From the NCBI RefSeq assembly GCF_001509835.1, contig NZ_JXTJ01000005.1:1-64000 (forward strand): a stretch of DNA of 64,000 bases, written 5' to 3'. The DNA is from Allobosea sp. WAO (lineage in GTDB: Bacteria > Pseudomonadota > Alphaproteobacteria > Rhizobiales > Beijerinckiaceae). Position 1 is the first letter of the stretch. Each line of letters begins with the position of its first letter. Under the pieces are notes generated by a model. The model worked only from the letters and a program-made list of their open reading frames with translations, had not been told where the DNA came from and did not search any database. Made by a program: the position numbers and the translations under genes. Of this stretch, positions 24,750-33,829 are shown piece by piece.

Positions 24750-25835
24750 ATGGAACGCCGCGCGTTTTTGAAAACTGGTGCGCTCGCCGCCGCCGCGACC
24801 TCGATCACGATGCCGGCCATCGCCCAGTCGATGCCTGAAGTGAAATGGCGGCTGACCTCGAGCTTCCCCAAGCAGCTCGACACGATTTTCGGCACGGCCC
24901 AGCAGTTCGCGAAGTTCATGTCGGACGCCACCGACGGCCGGTTCCAGGTCCAGACCTTCTCGGCCGGCGAGATCGTGCCCGGCCTGCAGGCGCTCGACGC
25001 GGTCAGCTCCGGCACCGTCGAATGCGCCCACACCCCGACCTATTTCTACATCGGCAAGGAGCCGGCCTTCGGCCTCGGCACCGGCATCCCCTTCGGCCTG
25101 AACGCCCGCCAGCAGCATAGCTGGTGGTACTTCGGCGGCGGCGAGCAGATCATCAACGAGGCCCTGGCCAAGTTCAACGCCTACTCGATCCCCTGCGGCA
25201 ATTCCGGCTGCCAGATGGGCGGCTTCTTCCGCAAGGAGCTGAAGACGGTCGACGACCTCAAGGGCCTGAAGTTCCGCATCGGCGGCATGGGCGGCGCGGT
25301 GCTGGCCAAGCTCGGCGTGGTGCCGACGCAGATCGCCCCCGGCGACGTCTATCCGGCGCTGGAGCGCGGCACGATCGACGCCGCCGAATTCGTCGGCCCC
25401 TATGACGACGAGAAGCTCGGCTTCGTGAAGGTCGCGCCCTATTACTACTATCCCGGCTGGTGGGAGGGCGGCGCCATGCTGCATCTCGTCATCAACCAGG
25501 AGCAGTGGAACAAGCTGCCCAAGCACTACCAGGCCATGGTCTACCATGCCTGCGAAGCGGCCAATAACTGGATGCTGGCGAAGTACGACGCCGTGAACCC
25601 GGGCGGCCTGCGCCGGCTCGTCGGCCAGGGTGCGCAGCTCCGCGCCTTCCCGCAGCCGATCATGGAAGCCTCGCTCAAGGCGGCCGAAGAGTACTATGCC
25701 GAGACCTCGGCCAAGAGCGAGCTCTTCAAGAAGGGCTATGACTCGATGGTCGCCTTCCGCGGCGAGAACCTGCTCTGGTGGCAGGTCGCGGAACTCTCCT
25801 ACGACGCCTTCATGAACCGGCTGAAGTCGCGCTGA
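24750..25835 (+). CDS. TRAP transporter substrate-binding protein, Tat-exported
   Basis: I chose ATG 24750 with a GGGAGGAG site. The signal MERRAFLKTGALAAAA has a twin-arginine RRAFLK motif and ends AIAQS. The 361-residue product is a DctP-like periplasmic receptor with the hallmark segment PGDVYPALERGTIDAAEFVG near 205 and the ligand-binding Arg of LKFRIGG. TRAP receptors deliver organic acids to a DctQM permease, but no permease genes lie nearby. It is divergent from the fumarylacetoacetase gene, suggesting uptake of an aromatic or keto acid, as inference. Confidence 0.92.
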   Translation: MERRAFLKTGALAAAATSITMPAIAQSMPEVKWRLTSSFPKQLDTIFGTAQQFAKFMSDATDGRFQVQTFSAGEIVPGLQALDAVSSGTVECAHTPTYFYIGKEPAFGLGTGIPFGLNARQQHSWWYFGGGEQIINEALAKFNAYSIPCGNSGCQMGGFFRKELKTVDDLKGLKFRIGGMGGAVLAKLGVVPTQIAPGDVYPALERGTIDAAEFVGPYDDEKLGFVKVAPYYYYPGWWEGGAMLHLVINQEQWNKLPKHYQAMVYHACEAANNWMLAKYDAVNPGGLRRLVGQGAQLRAFPQPIMEASLKAAEEYYAETSAKSELFKKGYDSMVAFRGENLLWWQVAELSYDAFMNRLKSR

Positions 25836-25854
25836 AGACTGTTCCACCTCGTCG

Positions 25855-25956
25855 GTCATCCCGGACAAGCGGCGAAGCCGTGCAGCTCCGGGATCCATCG
25901 TAGAACGTTGAGCCCTACGATGGATCCCGGGCCGAGCTTCGCTCGCCCGGGATGAC
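25855..25956. repeat. Mosaic inverted repeat between convergent genes
   Basis: A long imperfect palindrome spans the gap between the TRAP receptor and hmgA. Left arm begins GTCATCCCGG at 25855 and ends CCGGGATCCATCGTAG; right arm mirrors it, starting CTACGATGGATCCCGGG and ending CCGGGATGAC at 25956, around a loop near AACGTTGAGCC. It matches dispersed elements of Hyphomicrobiales and could terminate both convergent transcripts. Confidence 0.8.
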
Positions 25957-25998
25957 GGAGCGGTTCCGAGCCTAGGCAAGTCCAAGATGCCAGCCTGA

Positions 25999-27357
25999 TC
26001 ACCAGGCCTCGCGCCTGTTCGGGTCGAAGCGCTTCTTCAGCCCTTCCCAGCAATCGGCGTAGTTCTCCTGCAATTCGGGCAGGCTTGCGGCGTAGCCGGT
26101 GACGCGCTGGGCGAAGCGCGTCTCGAACATGAAGGCCATGGTGCCGGTGAGCTTCACCGGCTTCAGTTCGACCGTGCTCGCATGCTCGAAGGCCTGGGTG
26201 TCCGGGCCGTGCGGCAGCATCATGTTGTGCAGGCTGAAGCCGCCGGGCGTGAAGCCCTCCGGCTTGGCGTCATAGACGCCGTAGATCAGCCCCATGAACT
26301 CCGACATGATGTTTCGGTGGTACCAGGGCGGCCGGAAGGTGTTCTCCGCCACCATCCAGCGCTCCGGGAAGATCACGAAGTCGATATTGGCGGTGCCGGG
26401 CGTCTCGGAGGGCGCCGTCAGCACGGTGAAGATCGACGGGTCGGGATGGTCGAAGGAGATCGCGCCCACCGGCGAATAATGGCGCAGATCGTATTTGTAG
26501 GGCGCGTAATTGCCGTGCCAGGCGACGACGTCGAGCGGCGACTGGCCGATCGGTGTCGAGAAGATCTCCCCGCCCCATTTGGCATAGAGCGTCGAGGGCT
26601 CCTCGATATCCTCATAGGCGGCGACCGGGGTCAGGAAGTCGCGGGGATTGGCGAGGCAGTTGGCGCCGATCGGGCCGCGATCCGGCAAGGTGAAGCCACC
26701 GCCATAGTTCTCGCAGACATAGGCGCGGGCCGGTCCGTCGATCAGCTCGCAGCGGAAGACGACGCCGCGCGGGATGACGCAGATCTCGCCGGGCTCGATC
26801 TCGATGATGCCGAACTCGGTGAAGAAGCGAAGCTTGCCCTCCTGCGCCACGACCAGCAGCTCGCCATCGGCACAGAACAGGTATTCGCGCTCCATTGAGG
26901 CGGTGACGAAGACCATGTGCGCGGCCATGCCGGCCTGGGCATCGCCGTCCCCGGCCGTGGTCAGCGTCCGCAGCCCGGTGAGGAAGGTCAGCTTCTCCTG
27001 AGGGACCGGGATCGGGCTCCAGCGCAACGGGCCGAGCGAGGGCTTGGTCTCGTCACGGCAGGGCGCGGTGCGGACCAGCCCCTTGTCGAGAAGCGTCCAG
27101 CGGCCGCCATGCTTGACGCTCGGGCGGATGCGATAAAGCCAGGAGCGCTCATTGGTCGAGCGCGGGGCGGTAAAGGGCGAGCCGGAAAGCTGCTCGGCAT
27201 AGAGCCCGTAGGCCGCCTTTTGCGGGGAGTTGCGGCCGATCGGCAGCGCGCCGGGCAGGCTCTCGGTCTCGAAGGAATTGCCGAAGCCCGACATGTAGCG
27301 CAGGCCGTTCTGAACCTGCTGGCCGGACGCGGCGAGCGGCGCCGTCTGGACGTTCAT
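25999..27357 (-). CDS. hmgA: Homogentisate 1,2-dioxygenase
   Basis: The 452-residue product is a full-length Hmg[20 protein letters not shown] near the start, and the iron-binding region near 340 ([15 protein letters not shown] and [13 protein letters not shown]) with the conserved His, Glu and His ligands. It opens the homogentisate ring to maleylacetoacetate with O2. It is divergent from a MarR gene with a palindromic operator. The fumarylacetoacetase lies 1.3 kb further on the same strand beyond the TRAP gene. Confidence 0.97.
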   Translation of the reverse strand: MNVQTAPLAASGQQVQNGLRYMSGFGNSFETESLPGALPIGRNSPQKAAYGLYAEQLSGSPFTAPRSTNERSWLYRIRPSVKHGGRWTLLDKGLVRTAPCRDETKPSLGPLRWSPIPVPQEKLTFLTGLRTLTTAGDGDAQAGMAAHMVFVTASMEREYLFCADGELLVVAQEGKLRFFTEFGIIEIEPGEICVIPRGVVFRCELIDGPARAYVCENYGGGFTLPDRGPIGANCLANPRDFLTPVAAYEDIEEPSTLYAKWGGEIFSTPIGQSPLDVVAWHGNYAPYKYDLRHYSPVGAISFDHPDPSIFTVLTAPSETPGTANIDFVIFPERWMVAENTFRPPWYHRNIMSEFMGLIYGVYDAKPEGFTPGGFSLHNMMLPHGPDTQAFEHASTVELKPVKLTGTMAFMFETRFAQRVTGYAASLPELQENYADCWEGLKKRFDPNRREAW

Positions 27358-27505
27358 GGCTGCTTCCTCCCTGGAGCCGTCGGCGCCTGTTGTAGCGGCA
27401 CCGGTCCGGCAGTGATGGTACTTCGGCAGGGGATGTGGAAATGGCGCACGGCTTCTGCGAAAACCGGCTTTCGTCCGTTCCGTGCCCGCTGCCCGTCATC
27501 CGCTG

Positions 27506-27527
27506 ATTAGTTGCAAGTGAAACTAAT
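27506..27527. promoter_or_regulatory. MarR-type palindromic operator overlapping a start codon
   Basis: A perfect inverted repeat ATTAGTT (27506-27512) / AACTAAT (27521-27527) with an 8-base spacer lies between hmgA and the MarR gene. It covers the MarR ATG at 27526. Such A/T-rich palindromes are typical MarR targets, so autoregulation and control of hmgA are likely. Confidence 0.7.
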
Positions 27528-28020
27528 GTCAACGACACCAAAAACTGCAGACGGCGAGCGCGCCCTGCATCTCGAGCAGTTCGTACCCTATCGCATCAAT
27601 GTGGCGGCGGTGTTCGCGAGCCGGGCGCTGGCGCGCATCTATGGCGAGCAGTTCGGCATCGGCATTCCGGAATGGCGGGTGATCGCCCAGCTCGGCGAAT
27701 TCGGGCGGATGACCTCGCGGGACATCGGCGAGCTCTCACAGATGCACAAGACCAAGGTCTCGCGCGCCGTGTCGGGCCTCGACCAGCGCGGCCTCGTCGC
27801 GCGCAGCGAGAACCGGGCCGACCGGCGCGAATCCTTTGTCTCGCTCACTGCCGCAGGCGCGCGGGTCTATGCCCAGATCGTGCCGCTCGCGCTCGCCTTC
27901 GAGCAGCGCTGGACCGAGGGCATCGCGCCGGACGAGCTGCGAACCTTCGAGCGCGTGCTCGCGGTGCTGACCGAGCGCGGCCGGCTTCTGGCCGGCACCT
28001 ATCGCGAAGACGGCGCCTGA
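27526..28020 (+). CDS. MarR family regulator, probable hmgA repressor
   Basis: The ATG at 27526 (MSTTPKTADGERALHLEQF) gives 164 residues; an upstream TTG in frame is less likely. It has the winged helix-turn-helix: WRVIAQLGEFGRMTSRDIGEL, recognition helix HKTKVSRAVSGLDQRGLV and wing SENRADRRESFVSLTAAG. There is no usable ribosome binding site before the ATG, and the operator covers the start, so the message may be leaderless. Genomic position opposite hmgA fits a homogentisate-responsive repressor; the ligand is inference. Confidence 0.9.
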   Translation: MSTTPKTADGERALHLEQFVPYRINVAAVFASRALARIYGEQFGIGIPEWRVIAQLGEFGRMTSRDIGELSQMHKTKVSRAVSGLDQRGLVARSENRADRRESFVSLTAAGARVYAQIVPLALAFEQRWTEGIAPDELRTFERVLAVLTERGRLLAGTYREDGA

Positions 28021-28068
28021 TTGGCGCCGAAGCAGGGCGCCGCGGCAGAGCCCCAGCGCGCCGTCCGC

Positions 28069-29019
28069 TCAGAAGTACTTCGCGAGGTTCCGCCTGATCC
28101 GCGCCAGTGGCGGTTCGTCGGCGGGCGGCGGGACAAAGGTCGTCCCCGTGATCGTCTCGAAGGCCTTCACATAGACCGCCGTGGTCTGCGCGATCAGCTC
28201 GTCCGGGATAGGCGGCAAGTCCTCCTTGTAGGGATCGCAGCGCGCCACCACCCAGTTGCGGACGAAATCCTTGTCGAAGCTCTCCGGCTTCCCGCCGGCG
28301 GCGAAGCGTTCCGGATAACTGCCGGCGAACCAGTAGCGGCTGGAATCCGGTGTGTGGATTTCGTCGGCCAGCAGGATGTTGCCGTCCTTGTCGGTGCCGA
28401 ACTCGTATTTGGTGTCGGCCAGGATGAGGCCGCGCTCGGCCGCCAGCTTCTGGCCCCGGGCGAACAGCGCCAGCGCATGGCCCGAAACCGTATCCCATTG
28501 CTTTCTGGTCAAAAGGCCGCTGTCGACGATCCCCTGTGCGGTGAGCGGCTCGTCATGGCCGCCGTCGAAAGCCTTGCTGGTCGGGGTGATGATCGCCTCG
28601 GGCAGCTTCTCGTTATCGCGCATGCCATCGGGGAAACGCATGCCGTAGATCTCGCGCCTGCCCTCCTTGTAGAGCGTCAGCACGGAGGTGCCGGTGGTGC
28701 CGGCGAGATAGCCGCGCACGATCACCTCGACCGGGAGGATATCGAGCCGCTTGCCGACCACGACATTGGGATCGGGGTACTCGAGCACATGGTTGGGGCA
28801 GATATCGGCGGTGTTCTCGAACCAGTAGCGCGCGACCTGCGTCAGAACCTGCCCCTTCAGCGGGATCGCGGCAATGGCGCGGTCGAAGGCGCTGAGCCGG
28901 TCGGTCGAGATCAGGATGCGCCGGCCGTCCGGCAGGTCGTAGTTCTCACGGACCTTGCCGCGATAGTAGTTCGGCAGTTCCGGGATGAACGCCTCGTCGA
29001 GCGCTTGATGGAGGGGCAT
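28069..29019 (-). CDS. purC: Phosphoribosylaminoimidazole-succinocarboxamide synthase
   Basis: I chose ATG 29019 ([19 protein letters not shown]), giving 316 residues; the longer frame to 29181 is unlike the family. SAICAR synthase blocks are present: [11 protein letters not shown] with the ATP-binding region, [19 protein letters not shown] near 45, [10 protein letters not shown] near 105, [16 protein letters not shown] near 205 and the [12 protein letters not shown] block near 220. It catalyses the ATP-dependent addition of aspartate in purine synthesis. It is convergent with the MarR gene. Confidence 0.95.
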   Translation of the reverse strand: MPLHQALDEAFIPELPNYYRGKVRENYDLPDGRRILISTDRLSAFDRAIAAIPLKGQVLTQVARYWFENTADICPNHVLEYPDPNVVVGKRLDILPVEVIVRGYLAGTTGTSVLTLYKEGRREIYGMRFPDGMRDNEKLPEAIITPTSKAFDGGHDEPLTAQGIVDSGLLTRKQWDTVSGHALALFARGQKLAAERGLILADTKYEFGTDKDGNILLADEIHTPDSSRYWFAGSYPERFAAGGKPESFDKDFVRNWVVARCDPYKEDLPPIPDELIAQTTAVYVKAFETITGTTFVPPPADEPPLARIRRNLAKYF

Positions 29020-29338
29020 GGTTCGCTTCGCCTGATCGAGGAATGGGCGGGACGACGGGTCCGCGCTGCCTTCGCTTCTAATCACATGGCCGCTCGTACA
29101 CCACCATGCCCTTGCGTCTGGCGGAGGGTTGCATTGAGCGGCGCCCCAAGGAAACCCGGCAGGACGGACGATTGTCGGCATCCCGCAAATGTGCCATCTC
29201 GGCCCTTGTCTGGCATACAGATGCGAATCTGCGTGGCTATGGCTCCATAGTTCCGTCGCCTTTGTGACATGTGCTCAGCGAATGCGCGCCGCCGGCTGCG
29301 GCGTCCGATGGCTAACAAGGGTTCAGACGCGTCCTCCG
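29020..29338. other. Divergent intergenic region, no gene recognised
   Basis: About 320 bp separate purC from the divergent DUF2865 gene. Frames extending either gene into it lack ribosome binding sites. A short inverted repeat CAGAT/ATCTG near 29219-29232 is the only structure seen; promoters for both genes should lie here. Confidence 0.5.
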
Positions 29339-30532
29339 ATGATCTCCGCTACGCTCCGACGTCTCCTCGCCCCGGCACTGGCGCTCGCCGCGCTGACCGG
29401 TGCAGCCGTCGCGCAATCGCCCGCCTGCAATAACTGGCGCGCGGAACTGGCGAGCCTGCAGGGCCAGCGGGGCGGCGATCCCCGCGCCGCGCAGGCGGCG
29501 CAGCGCGTCGCGGGGCAGATCGCCCGGCTCTCCGGGCAGTATCGTTCGATGGGTTGCGACCGGGGCGGCTTCCTGTTCTTCGGCGAGCAGGCACCGCCGC
29601 AATGCGGTGGCATCCGGGCCCAGCTTGGCCAGCTCGAGGCCCAGTACGGCGCCTTGCAGCGGCAGGCGGGTGGCGGCGGCATCGAGCAGCGCCGGGCCCA
29701 GCTCGCAGCGCTGATCGACAATAACTGCCGCGAGCAGCGCCGCGGCTTCTTCGAGACGATCTTCGGCATCGAGCCGCGCCGCGGCGAGATCGATTCGACC
29801 CTGCCCGAGCTCGACCCGGAGCCGCTGGAGCCCGGCGAGAGCCAGCCGCGCCAGGGCGGCCCCTACAGCGTCTGCGTGCGCACCTGCGACGGCTTCTTCT
29901 TCCCGCTTTCCAACAGTCCGGGCGGCCGCGAAAGCCAGGACGAGATGTGCCAGGCGCTCTGCCCGGGCACTGAGACCCTCGCCTTCGGAATGAGCAATGG
30001 CGGCGATGTCCAGAACGCGGTCTCGCGCAGCACCGGCACGCCCTATGCGTCTCTGCCGAACGCGCTGAAGTATACCCGCAGCTTCGATGCCGCCTGCACC
30101 TGCCGGGCGCCGGGGCAAAGCTGGGCCCAGGCCCTGCAGAACGCCGAGAACCTGATCGAGCAGCGCAAGGGCGACATCATCGTCACCGAGCAGCGTTCGC
30201 TCGAGATGTCGCGTCCCAAGCCGGAGGCACCGGCCCGCGGCAAGAAGGGCGCCGCCAATGCGCCGGAGGCCAAGCCCGGCCCCGCAGCGCCGGCCCCGAC
30301 CGTGCTCCAGGCCGCCCCCGGCGACGAGCCGACAGCCGATGCCAATGTGCCGACCGCGAGCACCGAATCCGCCGGCGTCGGGCCGCAGAAGATCGACAGC
30401 GAGAAGACGCTGCAGCAGGGCGACGGCGTGAAGCGCGAGAGCAAGAGCGTTACCGGCGAGCGCCGCACGGTGCGGATCGTCGCGCCGAACCTCGCGCCCA
30501 ATCTCGGCGCCGGCGCAACCGCCCGGCCCTGA
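29339..30532 (+). CDS. DUF2865 secreted protein
   Basis: I chose ATG 29339, whose product starts with a signal peptide ending GAAVAQS; the frame upstream is non-coding in composition. The 397-residue protein has a helical N-terminal half with Cys pairs (SPACNNW, SMGCDRGG, PPQCGGI, NNCREQ), then the DUF2865 core GPYSVCVRTCDGFFFPLS and EMCQALCPGTE, CTCRAPGQ, and a disordered Pro/Ala-rich C-terminus (about 300-397). DUF2865 proteins are exported and Cys-rich in Hyphomicrobiales; function is unknown. Confidence 0.88.
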   Translation: MISATLRRLLAPALALAALTGAAVAQSPACNNWRAELASLQGQRGGDPRAAQAAQRVAGQIARLSGQYRSMGCDRGGFLFFGEQAPPQCGGIRAQLGQLEAQYGALQRQAGGGGIEQRRAQLAALIDNNCREQRRGFFETIFGIEPRRGEIDSTLPELDPEPLEPGESQPRQGGPYSVCVRTCDGFFFPLSNSPGGRESQDEMCQALCPGTETLAFGMSNGGDVQNAVSRSTGTPYASLPNALKYTRSFDAACTCRAPGQSWAQALQNAENLIEQRKGDIIVTEQRSLEMSRPKPEAPARGKKGAANAPEAKPGPAAPAPTVLQAAPGDEPTADANVPTASTESAGVGPQKIDSEKTLQQGDGVKRESKSVTGERRTVRIVAPNLAPNLGAGATARP

Positions 30533-31162
30533 TCAGGCCGTCAGCTTCGCCAGCAGCTCGCCATAGTCGTCGAAGATCAGGTCAGGCCCGCGCGCCCTGA
30601 GCGACGCAGCACTGTTGTAGCCGAAGGTCACTGCCCCCGCCGCGATGCCGGCACGCCTTGCCGCGTCGATGTCGCGGATCTCGTCGCCGATCGAGATGGT
30701 GCGCTCCCTGGAAGCCCCTGCCCGGCCGATCACCGTCTTGAACTTGGCGCTCTTGCCCCAGAGCGAGGCGCCGCAGCTGAAATGGCTGACATGGCCGGCA
30801 GCCTGCCCCAGCGTGCGGCGTATCGCATCCTCGCCATTCGAGCTGACGATCGCGACCGTAATCCCGCTTGCAGTGAGGCGCGCCAGCATCGCCTCGACGC
30901 CCGGGAAGAGCGGCACCGCATCGCCAGCCTCGGCGCTCAGTCTGCGCATATGCATCGCGATCGCCGGCAGCTTCCACAAGGGCACGCCGAGGCGAGCCAT
31001 GATCTCGCGCGATTCGAGGCCGCGAAGCTCCTCGGCCTCGCTTTCCTCGACCTCTCGGAAGGCGAACTGGCGCGCCGTCTGGTTGAGCACCGAGCAGAAC
31101 CACGGAAAGCTGTCGGCCAGCGTGCCGTCATAGTCGAAGATCGCAAGGGAGAAGGCGGGCAT
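30533..31162 (-). CDS. HAD family hydrolase
   Basis: The 209-residue product is a Gph-like phosphatase: motif I DYDGTLADSF at residues 9-18, motif II VSSNGEDA near 108, the Lys of SAKFKTVI near 137 and motif III GDEIRDIDAARRAG near 160. A helical cap follows motif I. Substrate unknown; phosphoglycolate or a sugar phosphate are usual guesses. It is convergent with the DUF2865 gene, their stop codons adjacent at 30532/30533. Confidence 0.88.
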   Translation of the reverse strand: MPAFSLAIFDYDGTLADSFPWFCSVLNQTARQFAFREVEESEAEELRGLESREIMARLGVPLWKLPAIAMHMRRLSAEAGDAVPLFPGVEAMLARLTASGITVAIVSSNGEDAIRRTLGQAAGHVSHFSCGASLWGKSAKFKTVIGRAGASRERTISIGDEIRDIDAARRAGIAAGAVTFGYNSAASLRARGPDLIFDDYGELLAKLTA

Positions 31163-31401
31163 CGCGGTGATCGGTCTTGGAGCTCGTTGACCGGGTCTCG
31201 GTCATTGGGGCCGGGTGCTTTGCCGCAAGGTCATGCAGGCGTCAATGCGGGCGGGCCGCGATCATTCGGAACATACTGCGAGGGCAGATCAGTCCTCCAC
31301 TATCTTCATCGCGCGGGCGGAACGTATGGCGAGCTTGCGCGTTTATGACCCGCGCCTGAGCGATCCGCTCGCTCGGACCATGTTGAGCGCTGAGCAAGGC
31401 C

Positions 31402-32724
31402 ATGTCGGAACCGGCAATCACCGCTGATGGCGGCATGGATCTCGCGGACACCGGCAGGCGCCTCAAGGCGATCTTCATCGGCTCAGTCGGCAATCTCGTC
31501 GAATGGTACGATTTCTACGCCTATACCGCCTTTGCGCTCTACTTCGCGCCGCACTTCTTCCCGTCCAGCGATCCCGTAGTGCAGCAGCTCAACGCCGCCA
31601 CGCTCTTCGCCGCCGGTTTCATCGTGCGCCCACTCGGCGGCTGGCTTTTCGGGCATCTGGCCGACCGCTATGGCCGCCGGCTCTCGCTGACGCTTTCAGT
31701 CGTGATGATGTGCTTCGGCTCCCTGATCATTGCGGTGACGCCGACCTATGCCAGCATCGGCTTCGCCGCGCCGGTGATGCTGGCGCTGGCCCGGGTGATC
31801 GAAGGCCTCAGCCTCGGCGGCGAATACGGGGCGAGCGCCACCTATCTCACCGAGATCGCCCATCCCGAGCATCGCGGCTTCTATTCGAGCTTCCAATACG
31901 TCACGCTGATCGGCGGCCAGCTCACCGCGATCCTGGTGCTGCTGCTTCTGCAGAACGTCTTCCTGACGCATGAGCAGCTGGTGGAATGGGGCTGGCGCAT
32001 CCCCTTCGTGATCGGCGCCCTGCTCGCAATCACCGCGATGTTCATGCGCCGGCACATGCACGAGACCGAGGCCTTCGTCGAAGCCAAGAAGGCCGGGCCT
32101 AAGAAGGAAAGCTCGCTGCGCGGCCTCACGCGCTATCCGCGCGAGGTCGCGATCGTGGTCGGGCTGACCGCCGGCGGCACGGCCGCCTTCTACACCTTCA
32201 CCACCTATATGCAGACCTTCGTGAAGCAGACGGTCGGCCTCTCCGACATCACCACGACCTATGTCATCGCGGGATCGCTGATCTTCGCGCTGATCCTGCA
32301 GCCGATTTATGGCTGGATCTCCGACCGTATCGGCCGCAAGCCGCTGCTGGTCTTCTTCGGCCTCGCCGGCGCCCTTTTGACCGTGCCTATCCTGACGACG
32401 CTCTCACACACCAAGTCGCCCTGGACCGCCTTCCTGCTGATCGCCGGCGCCTGGGTCTTCGTCGCCGGCTACACCTCGATCAACGCCGTGGTGAAAGCAG
32501 AGCTGTTCCCGACCTCGATCCGGGCGACCGGCGTCGCCCTGCCCTATGCGGTGACGGTCTCGATCTTCGGCGGCACGGCGCCCGCCATCGCCCTGTTCTT
32601 CAAGCAGCAGGGCCATGAGGAATGGTTCTACTACTACCTCGCCGGCATGATCTTCATCTCGCTCTTGGTCTATTCGACCATGCGCGACACCAAGCACGAA
32701 TCGGCGATGCACCGGCACGATTGA
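31402..32724 (+). CDS. MFS metabolite:H+ symporter, alpha-ketoglutarate permease-like
   Basis: A 440-residue, 12-helix inner-membrane transporter of the metabolite:H+ symporter group. It has the opening signature VGNLVEWYDFYAYTAFALYF, the loop 2-3 motif GWLFGHLADRYGRR and the loop 8-9 repeat WISDRIGRKPLLVFFG. The sequence RVIEGLSLGGEYGASATYL is characteristic of KgtP/ShiA/ProP relatives, and overall it is closest to KgtP. It likely imports a dicarboxylate or related acid with protons. Located alone between intergenic gaps. Confidence 0.88.
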   Translation: MSEPAITADGGMDLADTGRRLKAIFIGSVGNLVEWYDFYAYTAFALYFAPHFFPSSDPVVQQLNAATLFAAGFIVRPLGGWLFGHLADRYGRRLSLTLSVVMMCFGSLIIAVTPTYASIGFAAPVMLALARVIEGLSLGGEYGASATYLTEIAHPEHRGFYSSFQYVTLIGGQLTAILVLLLLQNVFLTHEQLVEWGWRIPFVIGALLAITAMFMRRHMHETEAFVEAKKAGPKKESSLRGLTRYPREVAIVVGLTAGGTAAFYTFTTYMQTFVKQTVGLSDITTTYVIAGSLIFALILQPIYGWISDRIGRKPLLVFFGLAGALLTVPILTTLSHTKSPWTAFLLIAGAWVFVAGYTSINAVVKAELFPTSIRATGVALPYAVTVSIFGGTAPAIALFFKQQGHEEWFYYYLAGMIFISLLVYSTMRDTKHESAMHRHD

Positions 32725-33034
32725 TGAACCAAACGTATTGTCCCGCGCATGAATGGCTGAAGGGTCCGCGACGTAGCAGCGCTTATCGCCGATGCGGACA
32801 ATACGACCGAACGACTAGCGAAAACCGGAGCGGCGTCAGCATCGGGTCGACAACGGTCGCTTGGAAGTCCGCTTGCCGGCTCAAATCATGCCGGTCTGTT
32901 CGGTGATGCTTGCCCAATCCCTCCAACCTGAGAAAAGCCCGCCGCTGGTTGGCGGCGGGCCTCTACGCTGATGGTCGGAACCTCGCAGATGCGAGGCTGC
33001 TTCGTCAGCCCCGGATCTGCGAGATCGCGCCTTG
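32725..33034. other. Gene-poor stretch downstream of the MHS transporter
   Basis: About 310 bp without a supported gene; open frames lack start signals and known products. It holds a strong hairpin with an A/T run that would terminate the minus-strand gene at 33035-33304. Confidence 0.6.
32933..32960 (-). terminator. Rho-independent terminator for the small secreted-protein gene
   Basis: Nine-base stem GCCCGCCGC (32937-32945) / GCGGCGGGC (32952-32960) with a 6-base loop. Read on the minus strand the stem is followed by TTTT at 32936-32933. It lies about 75 bp past the stop of the gene at 33035. Confidence 0.8.
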
Positions 33035-33304
33035 CTATCTGCTGCTTTCGACCACACTGCAGCTGTCGCCCCCGTGCCCGCGGCAAAAGTTGAGAGCCGC
33101 CCTGCGCGCTTCGGCGATGTCCGCCTTGCCATACGCATAGCCGCAACCCTTGGTCTTGCCCTTGGCGAAAGCCTTCGAGCCTTTGGATCCAGCGAAGACT
33201 TCGTAGCCCTTGATGCACCCTGCGCCCATGCCGGCCGGCTGAGCCAGCGCGGGCGCTGCAATTATCAGGAGCGCAATCACGCTCGACGGTCGAAGTAGTT
33301 TCAC
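33035..33304 (-). CDS. Small secreted Cys-containing protein, DUF4189-like
   Basis: I chose GTG 33304 (GGGG site 8 bases upstream); ATG 33325 is an alternative. The 89-residue product has a signal peptide ending PALAQP, a short Gly/Lys-rich middle (FAGSKGSKAFAKGKTKGCGY) and a closing helix DIAEARRAALNFCRGHGGDSC that resembles the repeat unit of DUF4189 proteins, where an Ala-rich helix precedes a Cys pair. It is probably periplasmic; function unknown. Confidence 0.7.
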   Translation of the reverse strand: MKLLRPSSVIALLIIAAPALAQPAGMGAGCIKGYEVFAGSKGSKAFAKGKTKGCGYAYGKADIAEARRAALNFCRGHGGDSCSVVESSR

Positions 33305-33325
33305 AGTAGCCCCCCGGCTCTTCAT

Positions 33326-33829
33326 TGGTCATTGTCCGCCAGGGCTCATTATCTGACGTAAGCGTCGATGCAAGAGGTCCGAAAAAATCGGCGGCTCTCG
33401 CTAGGACAGAAACCGCAAGAGCTTGGCCGTTTGCGCTACGCCGCGCAGGCGAACAACTGGCACATGCGCGCCCTGAGCGCACTGCTGCTTCTCAATATCA
33501 GGCCGTTTCACCCGATCGGAGTTCCAGACGTGTCGCAGGAACGATACAAAATCGGCATCCAGCCTTTCGACGCAGCCATCGGGAAGATCGCTTCGCGGAC
33601 GATTGAGGGCGCTACGCATGGCAACGCGGAGCAGGCACTTCACCCGGCTTGCTTCAACCCAGATAACCAGATCGGCGTCCGAGATGCCTCAAGTTGAAAC
33701 GTTCCCAAGGATCACGATCCGTCGCATCGGCACCCGGCTAGCAGTTGCCGCTGCCATCGCGAACTGCCTCGGCACGTCAGCAACGGGGCGACTTCGGTCG
33801 TTCAGCAAGCTCCGCAAGCAATCCCGACC
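33326..33829. other. Gene-poor 500-bp patch, possible decayed genes
   Basis: No frame here has a recognised product. The longest, on the plus strand at 33368-33697, starts MQEVRKNRRLSLGQKPQELG without a convincing ribosome binding site, and a minus-strand frame at 33401-33643 overlaps it. Base composition is visibly less GC-rich than the flanks. It may be eroded coding sequence. Confidence 0.4.
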
